A stretch of 64,000 bases of DNA. Origin: an uncultured Oscillospiraceae bacterium (GTDB lineage: Bacteria; Bacillota; Clostridia; Oscillospirales; Oscillospiraceae). The notes under the pieces are model-generated. The model had not been told where the DNA came from and did no database searches. It saw only the letters and a list, made by a program, of their open reading frames with translations. The number at the start of each line of letters is the position of its first letter. Within the stretch, counting starts at the first letter, position 1. The position numbers and the translations under genes were made by a program. Shown here piece by piece: positions 31,609 to 39,116 of this stretch. The stretch spans positions 1-64,000 of the forward strand of contig CAJULD010000008.1 in assembly GCA_910587505.1 (NCBI GenBank), read 5' to 3'.

Positions 31609-32277
31609 TCAGCCCTTTTTACTGTGGCGCAGGGCAAATCTGTTCTCCGTTCCGTTCAGAAGGCGCTTGATGTTGGCCCGGTGCTGCCACACCACCAGTC
31701 CGCCGATAATGAAGGACAGCACCACGATCTCCCAGTGGGGGTAGCAGTACCAGCTGATAAACGGAAAGCTCGCTCCGGCCCACACGGACCCCAGGGATAC
31801 GTACTTCGTCAGCACCGCCAGCAGGATAAACCCGCCCCAGACCACCAGGGCGACGCGCCAGTCGATCATGATGGCGATGGCCCCGCCGGAGAGGATCCCC
31901 TTGCCGCCCTTGAAGCGGAACATGCAGGGGAACATGTGCCCCAGCAGGCAGAACAGCCCCGCCCAGTATTTTGCAAATAACTCCCCGTTGGGAATCTGCC
32001 CCAGCCACAGTACGCCCAGCCATACCGCCACAATCGCCTTGAGCACGTCCGTCAGAATGACCGCCAGCGTCAGCGGTCCGCCGAATGTCCTGTAGAAGTT
32101 GGTGAGTCCCGCGTTGCCGCTGCCGTGATTGCGGATGTCGTCCCGCAGGATATACTTCGACACGATGACCGCTCCGTTGAAGCAGCCGCAGAAATACGCC
32201 TCCACCGCGATGGGGAGCAGAAAAACAGCGGCAAATTTCAGCCAGGAAAGGATTTCCGGTCCCTGCTGCATACTCAT
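31609..32277 (-). CDS. plsY: glycerol-3-phosphate acyltransferase
   Basis: A 222-residue inner-membrane acyltransferase that transfers an acyl group from acyl phosphate to glycerol-3-phosphate. Motifs seen are CGCFNGAVIVSKY, the RNHGSGNAGLTNFYRTFG loop and FKGGKG, with multiple hydrophobic helices. The ATG at 32277 has AAGGAGG upstream; a TTG at 32286 is too close to it. It follows der by only a few bases. The MITE-like element is inserted right at its stop codon without changing the protein end. Confidence 0.94.
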   Translation of the reverse strand: MSMQQGPEILSWLKFAAVFLLPIAVEAYFCGCFNGAVIVSKYILRDDIRNHGSGNAGLTNFYRTFGGPLTLAVILTDVLKAIVAVWLGVLWLGQIPNGELFAKYWAGLFCLLGHMFPCMFRFKGGKGILSGGAIAIMIDWRVALVVWGGFILLAVLTKYVSLGSVWAGASFPFISWYCYPHWEIVVLSFIIGGLVVWQHRANIKRLLNGTENRFALRHSKKG

Positions 32278-32282
32278 GACAA

Positions 32283-33611
32283 TCAATCCTCCTTATCGCC
32301 CTTCTGGCGTATGGTCATTCTGATGGGCGTCCCCTCCAGCCCGAATACATTCCGTATTTGATTCTCCAAATATCGCTGATAGGAGAAGTGGAACAGCCGC
32401 GCGTCGTTGCAGAAGCAGATAAAGTGGGGCGGCCTGATCCCCGCCTGGGTCATATAGTAGATCTTCAGCCGCCTGCCCTTGTCCGTGGGCGGCTGTACCC
32501 TGGTCTGGGCGTCCGCCAGCACGGAGTTAAGCATCCCGGTGGTGATCCGCGTAGCCGCCTGGTTGTTCACGTACTGGATGAGCTCAAACAGCCGCTCTAC
32601 CCGCTGTCCGGTCATGGCGGAGATGAACAGGATGGGCGCGTAGGTCATATATCCCAGATCCCGCCGGATATCCTGGCGCATTTTATCCATGGTCTTGCCG
32701 TCTTTTTCGATGAGGTCCCACTTGTTCACCACGATGATGCTGGCCTTGCCCGCCTCGTGGGCCATGCCGGCTACCTTGGTATCCTGCTCCGTGACCCCCT
32801 CCTGGGCGTCGATGAGAATGAGACACACGTCCGCCCGCTCAATGGCCATCTGGGCGCGAAGCACGCTGTAGCGCTCAATGCTCTCATCCACTCTGGACTT
32901 CTTCCGCATTCCGGCGGTGTCGATGAAGACGTACTTCCCCGTCTCATTTTCAAAACTGCTGTCAATGGCATCCCGTGTGGTCCCCGCCACGTCGCTGACG
33001 ATGGTCCGCTGCTGGCCCAGAATCCTGTTGGTCAGGGAGGACTTCCCCACATTGGGCTTGCCGATGATGGCCACCTGAATCCGGTCGTCGTCCTCCTCGT
33101 CGTCTCCCTCGGGAGGGAAATACTTCACACACTCGTCCAGCAGGTCTCCCGTCCCGTGGCCGTGGACGGCGGACAGGGCAATCGGGTCCCCCAGGCCCAG
33201 ATTGTAGAACTCATAGAAATCCGGGTTCACCGTCCCGGTGGAGTCCATCTTGTTTACCGCCAGGACGATGGGCTTGCCGCTTTTTTGCAGCATGCCCGCC
33301 ACCTCCTGGTCGGAGGCGGTGAGCCCGGTTCTGATGTCGGTGAGGAATACGATCACGTCCGCATGGCCGATGGCGATTTCCGCCTGCTCCCGCATGAAGG
33401 TCAGAATTTCGCTGTCGGTTCGGGGCTCAATACCTCCGGTATCGATGAGGGTGAATTTCCTGCCGTTCCAGTCGGATTCCCCATAGATCCGGTCTCTTGT
33501 TACGCCGGGGGTGTCCTCGACGATGGAGATTCTTTGGCCGGTCAGCTTATTAAAGAGGGCGGACTTGCCCACGTTGGGTCTGCCGACGATGGCAACAATT
33601 GGCTTTGGCAT
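32283..33611 (-). CDS. der: ribosome biogenesis GTPase Der (EngA)
   Basis: A 442-residue double-GTPase needed for 50S subunit assembly. Two G domains are seen, with P-loops GRPNVGKSALFNK near residue 9 and GKPNVGKSSLTNR near 183, matched by DTGG/DTAG, NKMD/NKWD motifs, and a C-terminal KH-like domain. It ends six bases before the plsY start. GAAGGAGC precedes the ATG. The short gap to the DUF512 gene (33612-33698) carries a GCACCC-TTC-GGGTGC hairpin. Confidence 0.97.
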   Translation of the reverse strand: MPKPIVAIVGRPNVGKSALFNKLTGQRISIVEDTPGVTRDRIYGESDWNGRKFTLIDTGGIEPRTDSEILTFMREQAEIAIGHADVIVFLTDIRTGLTASDQEVAGMLQKSGKPIVLAVNKMDSTGTVNPDFYEFYNLGLGDPIALSAVHGHGTGDLLDECVKYFPPEGDDEEDDDRIQVAIIGKPNVGKSSLTNRILGQQRTIVSDVAGTTRDAIDSSFENETGKYVFIDTAGMRKKSRVDESIERYSVLRAQMAIERADVCLILIDAQEGVTEQDTKVAGMAHEAGKASIIVVNKWDLIEKDGKTMDKMRQDIRRDLGYMTYAPILFISAMTGQRVERLFELIQYVNNQAATRITTGMLNSVLADAQTRVQPPTDKGRRLKIYYMTQAGIRPPHFICFCNDARLFHFSYQRYLENQIRNVFGLEGTPIRMTIRQKGDKED

Positions 33612-33698
33612 GGTTATAGCTCCTTCTCCGCACCCTTCGGGTGCCAGGGAAATTTTTTCTTAATTCAAATTTTGCCCTGCCGGGCGGAGGACGGCAGA

Positions 33699-34997
33699 TC
33701 ACTTCCGATCCAAAATGGCGTCCAGCAGATCGAACCCGTCCTGCTCCACCACGGTCACCGGCACCCCCAGCGCCCGCTCCACATCGGACACGTGCAGGTC
33801 GTCCAGAAACACGTCTCCCCCGTGGCGCAGCATGTTTACCGGAATCAGCAGCCGCCCGCCCAGGTCCCGGCCCTTCAGCCGGGCCACCAGGTCCCGGCCG
33901 GTAATCAGTCCCGCCACGTCGATGGTGTGGCCGAAAAAGTCGTTGACAATGGCGATAACCTGACCGGTCACGCCGGTTTTCTCTCTGGCCCTGTCCGCCA
34001 GCTCCTGCAAAAACGGCTTTGCGCTGACCCCGGTGGCGATGGTGAACGGCGAAGCCTCCACAGGCCCGTCCTCCAGCCTCAGCCCCGCCTCGAACTCGGT
34101 AATGAGGCTGCGCAGCATCCCCACGCCGTTTTCAATCTGGACGTAGTCCCCGTAGTAGTCCTCCTCCGGCAGGGGCAGCTCCGCCCGGATATAGAGCTCG
34201 TCGGAGCAGAAGAACATCCGGCTCCCATAGCGCGTCCGGCACGTCTCGCCGAAGGCGTTGACCTGCCCGATGATCTGCCGGGCAAGCGCCCGGTCCACGG
34301 GCCGCAGCTTTGACAGCCCTTCCCGGTATTTCGTCAGGCCCACCGGCACCACCGAACAGCTGGCAAAACCCCATTCGGCCATGTCTTCCATGGTCCGCTG
34401 GAGCTGCGCCCCGTCGTTATAGCCGGGACAGACAACGATCTGGCCGTTCATGATGATGCCCGCTTCTCCGAAGCGCTTCATGTGGCCGAGGCTTTCGCCC
34501 CCCGCCCTATTCCCCAGCAGGGCGGCGCGCAGCCGGGGGTCCGTGGCGTGGACGGAGACGTTGATGGGGCTGATGCGCAGATCGATGATCCGCTGCACCT
34601 CCCGTGGCGAGAGATTGGTCAGAGTGATATAGTTGCCCATGAGGAAGCTCAGCCGGGCATCGTCGTCCTTGAAATACAGCGTGTCCCGGCACCCCGGGGC
34701 CATCTGGTCCACGAAGCAGAACAGGCAGTGGTTGGAGCATGGGCGGGGCTCGTCCATGAGGTATGTCTCAAAGTTCAGTCCCAGCTCCTCCGCCTCCGGC
34801 TTTTTCACCCGCACCTGCCGCCGGGAGCCGTCCGGAGCCTCCAGCTCCAGCACCGGGTCCCGGTCGTAGCCGAAAAAGCGGTAATCCAGCACGTCCTCCA
34901 CCGGATGAGCGTTGATGGCGAGCAGCCTGTCTCCCGTGCGGATTCCGGCCCGCTCCGCCGGGGAGCGATGGTCGATGGAAGTAATTGTGTTGCCCAT
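33699..34997 (-). CDS. DUF512 PDZ/radical-SAM-like protein
   Basis: A 432-residue protein of the DUF512 family that is regularly found beside der in Firmicutes. An N-terminal PDZ domain (SPAERAGIRTGDRLLAINA) precedes a cluster CSNHCLFCF, which suggests an iron-sulfur or radical-SAM-like centre, and a C-terminal DUF512 domain with IVNDFFGHTIDVAGLITG. Function is not established in my knowledge; a link to ribosome assembly is suggested by the neighbourhood. AGGAGGCGCT precedes the ATG. It is the first gene of the long leftward operon. Confidence 0.9.
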   Translation of the reverse strand: MGNTITSIDHRSPAERAGIRTGDRLLAINAHPVEDVLDYRFFGYDRDPVLELEAPDGSRRQVRVKKPEAEELGLNFETYLMDEPRPCSNHCLFCFVDQMAPGCRDTLYFKDDDARLSFLMGNYITLTNLSPREVQRIIDLRISPINVSVHATDPRLRAALLGNRAGGESLGHMKRFGEAGIIMNGQIVVCPGYNDGAQLQRTMEDMAEWGFASCSVVPVGLTKYREGLSKLRPVDRALARQIIGQVNAFGETCRTRYGSRMFFCSDELYIRAELPLPEEDYYGDYVQIENGVGMLRSLITEFEAGLRLEDGPVEASPFTIATGVSAKPFLQELADRAREKTGVTGQVIAIVNDFFGHTIDVAGLITGRDLVARLKGRDLGGRLLIPVNMLRHGGDVFLDDLHVSDVERALGVPVTVVEQDGFDLLDAILDRK

Positions 34998-35038
34998 AGC
35001 GCCTCCTGTTGTTCGTCAACTGGCTGTCTCTACGTTTG

Positions 35039-35067
35039 AGTATACTGTAAATTGTTCCCCATTTCAA
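35039..35067 (-). promoter_or_regulatory. leftward promoter for DUF512-der-plsY operon
   Basis: Minus-strand -35 TTGAAA (35067-35062), 17-nt spacer, -10 TATACT (35044-35039); start near 35032, about 35 nt before the DUF512 ATG. Confidence 0.8.
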
Positions 35068-35117
35068 TATCTAATTCCACATATTCGCGGGAGACCTCTT
35101 TTTTGCGGCAGGACGGC

Positions 35118-35146
35118 TTGACACAGGGCGGGATCTCTGATAAAGT
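35118..35146 (+). promoter_or_regulatory. rightward promoter upstream of GNAT gene
   Basis: -35 TTGACA (35118-35123), 17-nt spacer, -10 TAAAGT (35141-35146). Transcription would begin near 35153, only 6 nt before a terminator-like hairpin. Confidence 0.75.
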
Positions 35147-35158
35147 AAAAGCGTTGGC

Positions 35159-35193
35159 AGGCGTACCTCCGGGAGGTGCGCCTTTTTCTTTTT
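35159..35193 (+). terminator. promoter-proximal terminator (attenuator-like)
   Basis: AGGCGTACCTCC and GGAGGTGCGCCT pair around CCGGG, followed by TTTTTCTTTTT. It sits between the promoter at 35118-35146 and the GNAT gene at 35240, with no plus-strand gene upstream to terminate. A second short hairpin (GCAGACG/CGTCTGC) follows at 35198-35215. Confidence 0.7.
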
Positions 35194-35239
35194 CCCCGCA
35201 GACGGGGCGTCTGCCGCGAGAGGAGGCATATACTTTATT

Positions 35240-35731
35240 ATGATGAATATCCATTCCGTTCCCGTTACCCCGGACATCCGGGACCAGGTCCTGGACCTGC
35301 AGCTCCTGCCGGAGCAGCGGGGCTACATCGAGCCTGTAGAGCAGTGCCTGGAGGAGGCGGGACAACTTCAGAACTGGCGTCCGGTCGGACTGTACGACGG
35401 CGGGACGCTGATCGGCTTCGCCATGTACGGCTGGTTCTTCCGGGAATACTTTCCCACAGGGAGGCTATGGCTGGACCGGTTTTTGATCGATCGCCGCTAT
35501 CAGGGGCGGGGCTATGGCCGGGCCGCCCTGCGGCACATGCTGGACCGGCTGGCGCTGGAGCATCCGAAAAAGGATGTATATCTGAGCGTGATCCCGGGCA
35601 ACGGCGGGGCTGTCCGGCTGTATCAGGGGGCCGGGTTCCGCTTCACCGGAGAAAAGGACGTCCACGGCGAGGACGTAATGCGGCTGGTCCGCTCCGAAAG
35701 AAATTCCGGAAAAACCCATGGTCCCCCTTGA
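35240..35731 (+). CDS. GNAT family N-acetyltransferase (BltD/PaiA-like)
   Basis: A 163-residue acetyl-CoA-dependent acetyltransferase. The acetyl-CoA motif A is RYQGRGYGRAALRHML (Q-x-x-G-x-G/A), and the C-terminal GNGGAVRLYQGAGFRFTGE is typical of spermidine/polyamine-type GNATs such as BltD. The substrate is unproved. AGGAGG lies 12 nt before the first of two adjacent ATG codons. Expression may be limited by the terminator at 35159. Confidence 0.9.
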   Translation: MMNIHSVPVTPDIRDQVLDLQLLPEQRGYIEPVEQCLEEAGQLQNWRPVGLYDGGTLIGFAMYGWFFREYFPTGRLWLDRFLIDRRYQGRGYGRAALRHMLDRLALEHPKKDVYLSVIPGNGGAVRLYQGAGFRFTGEKDVHGEDVMRLVRSERNSGKTHGPP

Positions 35732-35756
35732 ACCGCAGGAGAATTTTTGGTACAAT
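35728..35756 (+). promoter_or_regulatory. promoter of the phosphosugar mutase gene
   Basis: -35 TTGAAC (35728-35733; it overlaps the GNAT stop codon), 17-nt spacer, -10 TACAAT (35751-35756). Confidence 0.65.
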
Positions 35757-35803
35757 GACAGACAACGTTATATCCCAAAAAAGAGAAGGAGGAAACGATC
35801 CCA

Positions 35804-37531
35804 ATGGACTATTTGAAGGAGTATCAGAAATGGCTGAACAGCGAGGTGCTGACCGCCGAAGAGCACGCTGAGCTGGAGGCAATCAGGGACGATCCCAGGG
35901 AGATCGAAAGCCGGTTCTACGGTCCCCTGGAATTCGGCACCGCCGGACTGCGGGGCACCATGGCCATGGGCCTGCACCACATGAATCTCTATGTGGTCCG
36001 CCACGCCACCCAGGGCTTCGCCAACGTCATCTGTGCCGAGGGAGAGAAAGCCAAAGAGCGCGGCGTGGCCATCTGTATGGACTGCCGCAACCACGGCATG
36101 GAGTTTGCCAGAGCCGCTGCCGAGGTCTGCGCCGCCGCCGGGATCAGAGTACGCATCTTCGATGCCCTGCGCCCCACCCCGGAGCTGAGTTTCGCCGTGC
36201 GCTTCTACGGCTGTCAGGCGGGCATCAACGTTACCGCCAGCCATAACCCCAGGGAGTACAACGGCTACAAGGTCTACTGGGAGGACGGCGCCCAGCTGCC
36301 CCCCCAGCACGCCGAGGCTATTGCCAGAGAGCTGGAGAAGATTGACATCTTCACCGGCGTGAAAACCATGCCCTATGACGAGGCCGTGAAGGCCGGGCTC
36401 ATCACCGTCATGGGGGAGGAGACCGACGAGGCCTTCCTGAAGGAGGTCATGGCCATGACCGTGGATGCCAACGCCATCCCCGCCGTGGCGGACAGCTTCA
36501 AGCTGGTTTACACACCCTTCCACGGCTGCGGCCACAGGCTGGTCCCCGAGGCCCTCAGGCGGGCCGGTGTGAAGCACCTGCTCTGCGAGCCGAAGCAGAT
36601 GGTCATCGACGGGGATTTCCCCACCGTCAAGTCCCCCAACCCGGAGAATCCCGAGGGCTTCTATCTGGCCGTGGACCTGGCCAGGGCCAACGACGTGGAC
36701 TTCATTCTGGGCACCGATCCGGACAGCGACCGGGTGGGTATCATGGTCCGGGACAAGGACGGCGAGTACAGGGTCATGACCGGCAACCAGACCGGCGTGG
36801 TGCTGCTGGACTACCTGCTGGGGGCCATGAAGCGCACTGGCAAGCTGCCTGAGAACCCCGTCGCCCTGAAAACCATCGTCACCACCGAAATGGCCAGGGC
36901 CGTGGCCGAGAGCTGCGGGGCCGCCTGCTTCGACACTTTCACCGGCTTCAAGTTCATCGCCGAAAAGAAGAACGCCCTGGAAAGCAGCGGCGAGGGCAGG
37001 GTGGTGTTCTCCTACGAGGAGAGCTACGGCTACATGCTGGGCGATTTCGTCCGGGATAAGGACGCCGTCACGGCCTCGCTGCTCCTCACCGAAATGGCCG
37101 CCTATTATTACGCCAGGGGCATGACGGTTCTGGATGCCTACCAAGCCCTCTGCGAGAAGCACGGCTTCTACGGCGAGAAAACCCACAACCTGGTGATGCC
37201 CGGCCTGGACGGTCTGGCGGACATGGCGAAGCTGATGAAGGACCTGCGGGAGAATCCCCCCGCCGGGATTTCCGGCGTGAAGGTGGTCCAGTTCAAGGAC
37301 TATGCCGACGGCAGCGTCGTCAACTGCGCCGATGGAACCAGAACCACGATGGAGCTCTCCGGCTCCAATGTCCTGCGCTTCGAGCTGGCGGACGGCACCT
37401 CCATCATCGTCCGGCCCTCCGGCACCGAGCCCAAGATCAAGGTCTATATTCTGACCAGGGGCGCGGACGCATCGGAGCGGGACGCCAATGTGAAGAAGTA
37501 CGGCGAATGGGTGGATACCCTGAAGAAATAA
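35804..37531 (+). CDS. phospho-sugar mutase (phosphoglucomutase/phosphomannomutase)
   Basis: A 575-residue alpha-D-phosphohexomutase. The phosphoserine loop TASHNPREYNGYK, the metal-binding DPDSDRVG loop, the sugar-binding GEESYGYMLG-like sequence (YEESYGYMLGDFVRDKD) and the C-terminal phosphate loop RPSGTEPKIKVY are all present. Length suits the PgcA-type alpha-phosphoglucomutase of Firmicutes, which interconverts glucose-6- and glucose-1-phosphate; mannose activity cannot be excluded. AAGGAGGAAACG precedes the ATG. A GCTCCGGC/GCCGGAGC hairpin (37559-37576) follows. Confidence 0.94.
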   Translation: MDYLKEYQKWLNSEVLTAEEHAELEAIRDDPREIESRFYGPLEFGTAGLRGTMAMGLHHMNLYVVRHATQGFANVICAEGEKAKERGVAICMDCRNHGMEFARAAAEVCAAAGIRVRIFDALRPTPELSFAVRFYGCQAGINVTASHNPREYNGYKVYWEDGAQLPPQHAEAIARELEKIDIFTGVKTMPYDEAVKAGLITVMGEETDEAFLKEVMAMTVDANAIPAVADSFKLVYTPFHGCGHRLVPEALRRAGVKHLLCEPKQMVIDGDFPTVKSPNPENPEGFYLAVDLARANDVDFILGTDPDSDRVGIMVRDKDGEYRVMTGNQTGVVLLDYLLGAMKRTGKLPENPVALKTIVTTEMARAVAESCGAACFDTFTGFKFIAEKKNALESSGEGRVVFSYEESYGYMLGDFVRDKDAVTASLLLTEMAAYYYARGMTVLDAYQALCEKHGFYGEKTHNLVMPGLDGLADMAKLMKDLRENPPAGISGVKVVQFKDYADGSVVNCADGTRTTMELSGSNVLRFELADGTSIIVRPSGTEPKIKVYILTRGADASERDANVKKYGEWVDTLKK

Positions 37532-37598
37532 ATACAGTCTCTAACCCCGGACGCCTCTGCTCCGGCGGGCCGGAGCGGCAGGAAAGGAAACGACAACT

Positions 37599-38792
37599 AT
37601 GAAATTTTCCAGCAAAGTGAAGAAATGCGGTCTCTCTCCCATGCGCAAATTCCACCCCTACGCGGTGGCGGCCAGGGAGGCGGGGAAAAGGATCTATCAC
37701 CTGAACATCGGCCAGCCGGATATTGAAACGCCGCCCCAGTACTTTGAGGCCGTGCGGAATTTCCGGTTGCCGGTGCTGGCCTATGCCGAGTCTCCTGGAA
37801 TGCCGGTGCTCATTGACGCCATTCTTGAATATTATGGAAAGCACGGGATGCGCTTCACCAGGGACCAGATCCTCATTACCACCGGCGGCAGCGAGGCGCT
37901 CCAGATCGTCTTCAACTGCATTCTGGACGACGGGGACGAGATCATCATTCCGGAGCCCTTCTATCCCAACTACAACACCATGGTCAACACCTGCGGCGCG
38001 GTCATCCGCCCCATCCCCACCTCTCCGGAGGACGGCTATTTCTACGCCGACCGGGCCAGGATCGAATCCGCCATCAACGGGCGCACCCGCGCCATCATGT
38101 GCACCAATCCCGGCAACCCCACCGGCAACGTCCTTACGCCGGAGGAAATGCGCATGATCGTGGACATCGCCAGGGAGCACGACCTGTTCCTTATCGGGGA
38201 CGAGGCTTACCGGGAGTTCGTCTATGAGGAGAACGAGCCCCTGCACTCCATGGGTGAATTTGAGGACGCGGCGGAGAACGTGGTCATCATTGACACCGTT
38301 TCCAAACGCTTTTCCGCCTGCGGCGCGCGCATCGGATGCATCATCAGCCGGAACACCGAGCTCATCGGCGAGGCTCTCAAATACTGTCAGGCCCGTCTGG
38401 CGGTGGCCACGCTGGACCAGGTGGCCTCTGCCGCTCTGTACAGCGTGGGACCGGAATACTTTGCCGCCGTCAGGGAGGAGTACCGCCGCCGCCGGGATAC
38501 CGTGGTGTCCAGGCTGAAGGAGATTCCCGGCGTCGTCTGCGAATGTCCCAGAGGGGCCTTTTACCTGATGGCCGCCCTGCCGGTGGACAACGCCGACAAC
38601 TTCCAGAAGTGGCTGCTGACGGACTTTGACGACGGCGGGGATACGGTAATGTTTGCCCCCGGCGGGCCCTTCTATGCCACTCCTGGCAAGGGCGTCAACG
38701 AGATTCGGATTGCCTATGTACTCAGGCAGAAGGACCTGGAGCGGGCCATGGACCTGCTGGCAAAGGGCATCGAGGCGTACAACAGGCTCTAA
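37599..38792 (+). CDS. class I/II pyridoxal-phosphate aminotransferase
   Basis: A 397-residue aminotransferase related to AspB/AAT-I. Motifs seen are the N-terminal NIGQPDIETP, TTGGSEALQ (phosphate cup), NPGNPTGNVL, DEAYREFVY and the PLP lysine in DTVSKRFSACGARIG. The substrate is an amino acid, likely aspartate or an aromatic, not decided. GGAAAGGAAACG precedes the ATG. A strong terminator follows. Confidence 0.93.
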   Translation: MKFSSKVKKCGLSPMRKFHPYAVAAREAGKRIYHLNIGQPDIETPPQYFEAVRNFRLPVLAYAESPGMPVLIDAILEYYGKHGMRFTRDQILITTGGSEALQIVFNCILDDGDEIIIPEPFYPNYNTMVNTCGAVIRPIPTSPEDGYFYADRARIESAINGRTRAIMCTNPGNPTGNVLTPEEMRMIVDIAREHDLFLIGDEAYREFVYEENEPLHSMGEFEDAAENVVIIDTVSKRFSACGARIGCIISRNTELIGEALKYCQARLAVATLDQVASAALYSVGPEYFAAVREEYRRRRDTVVSRLKEIPGVVCECPRGAFYLMAALPVDNADNFQKWLLTDFDDGGDTVMFAPGGPFYATPGKGVNEIRIAYVLRQKDLERAMDLLAKGIEAYNRL

Positions 38793-38796
38793 GAGA

Positions 38797-38841
38797 AAAG
38801 GCATGGAGAGTTGCGCGAAGAGCAATTCTCTATGCCTTTTT
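38797..38841 (+). terminator. intrinsic terminator after the aminotransferase
   Basis: AAAAGGCATGGAGAGTTGC pairs with GCAATTCTCTATGCCTTTTT around GCGAAGA with two mismatches and ends in a T-run. Clear rho-independent terminator. Confidence 0.88.
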
Positions 38842-38883
38842 GGAGGGAGACCGCAAAATTTTCCGGAAAACGTCAACCTTTGA

Positions 38884-38912
38884 TTGATTCTTCCTTCCTT
38901 TTGTGGTATAAT
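38884..38912 (+). promoter_or_regulatory. promoter of the PAS-repeat gene
   Basis: -35 TTGATT (38884-38889), 17-nt spacer ending TGG, -10 TATAAT (38907-38912): near-consensus with extended -10. The start near 38919 leaves a leader of about 200 nt. Confidence 0.85.
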
Positions 38913-38930
38913 CGCCTAGCTGTACCTTCA

Positions 38931-39050
38931 ATTGACAGGGGGAACACGCCTGCCAGCGGCCCGGACGGGCGCTGGACTCCGTTCCCGGATCCGGCGGGCG
39001 CCCGCCCGCATCCTGCGGCCTTGCCGGCCTCCGTCTTTGCCCTTGTCAAT
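38931..39050 (+). ncRNA. structured 5' leader of unknown class
   Basis: ATTGACAGGG (38931-38940) can pair with CCCTTGTCAAT (39040-39050, one bulge) to close a domain of about 120 nt holding several GC helices, e.g. CCAGCG-CCCG/CGGG-CGCTGG and GGCGGGC/GCCCGCC. A further AAGCGGGGAA/TTCCC-CGCTT helix lies just before the SD of the PAS gene. It has riboswitch-like layout, but I could not match it to the c-di-GMP-I/II or other consensus I know. Confidence 0.4.
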
Positions 39051-39116
39051 CAAAGATGCGCAGATGGAACCAGAAGCGGGGAAACGGATTCCCTGTGTCG
39101 CTTGGAGGAAATGACA

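Noticed and set aside
38919..39110. c-di-GMP-I riboswitch (GEMM) in the PAS leader
   Set aside because: Context is attractive but the conserved CACGCACAGGGCAAACC-like core and receptor loops are absent.
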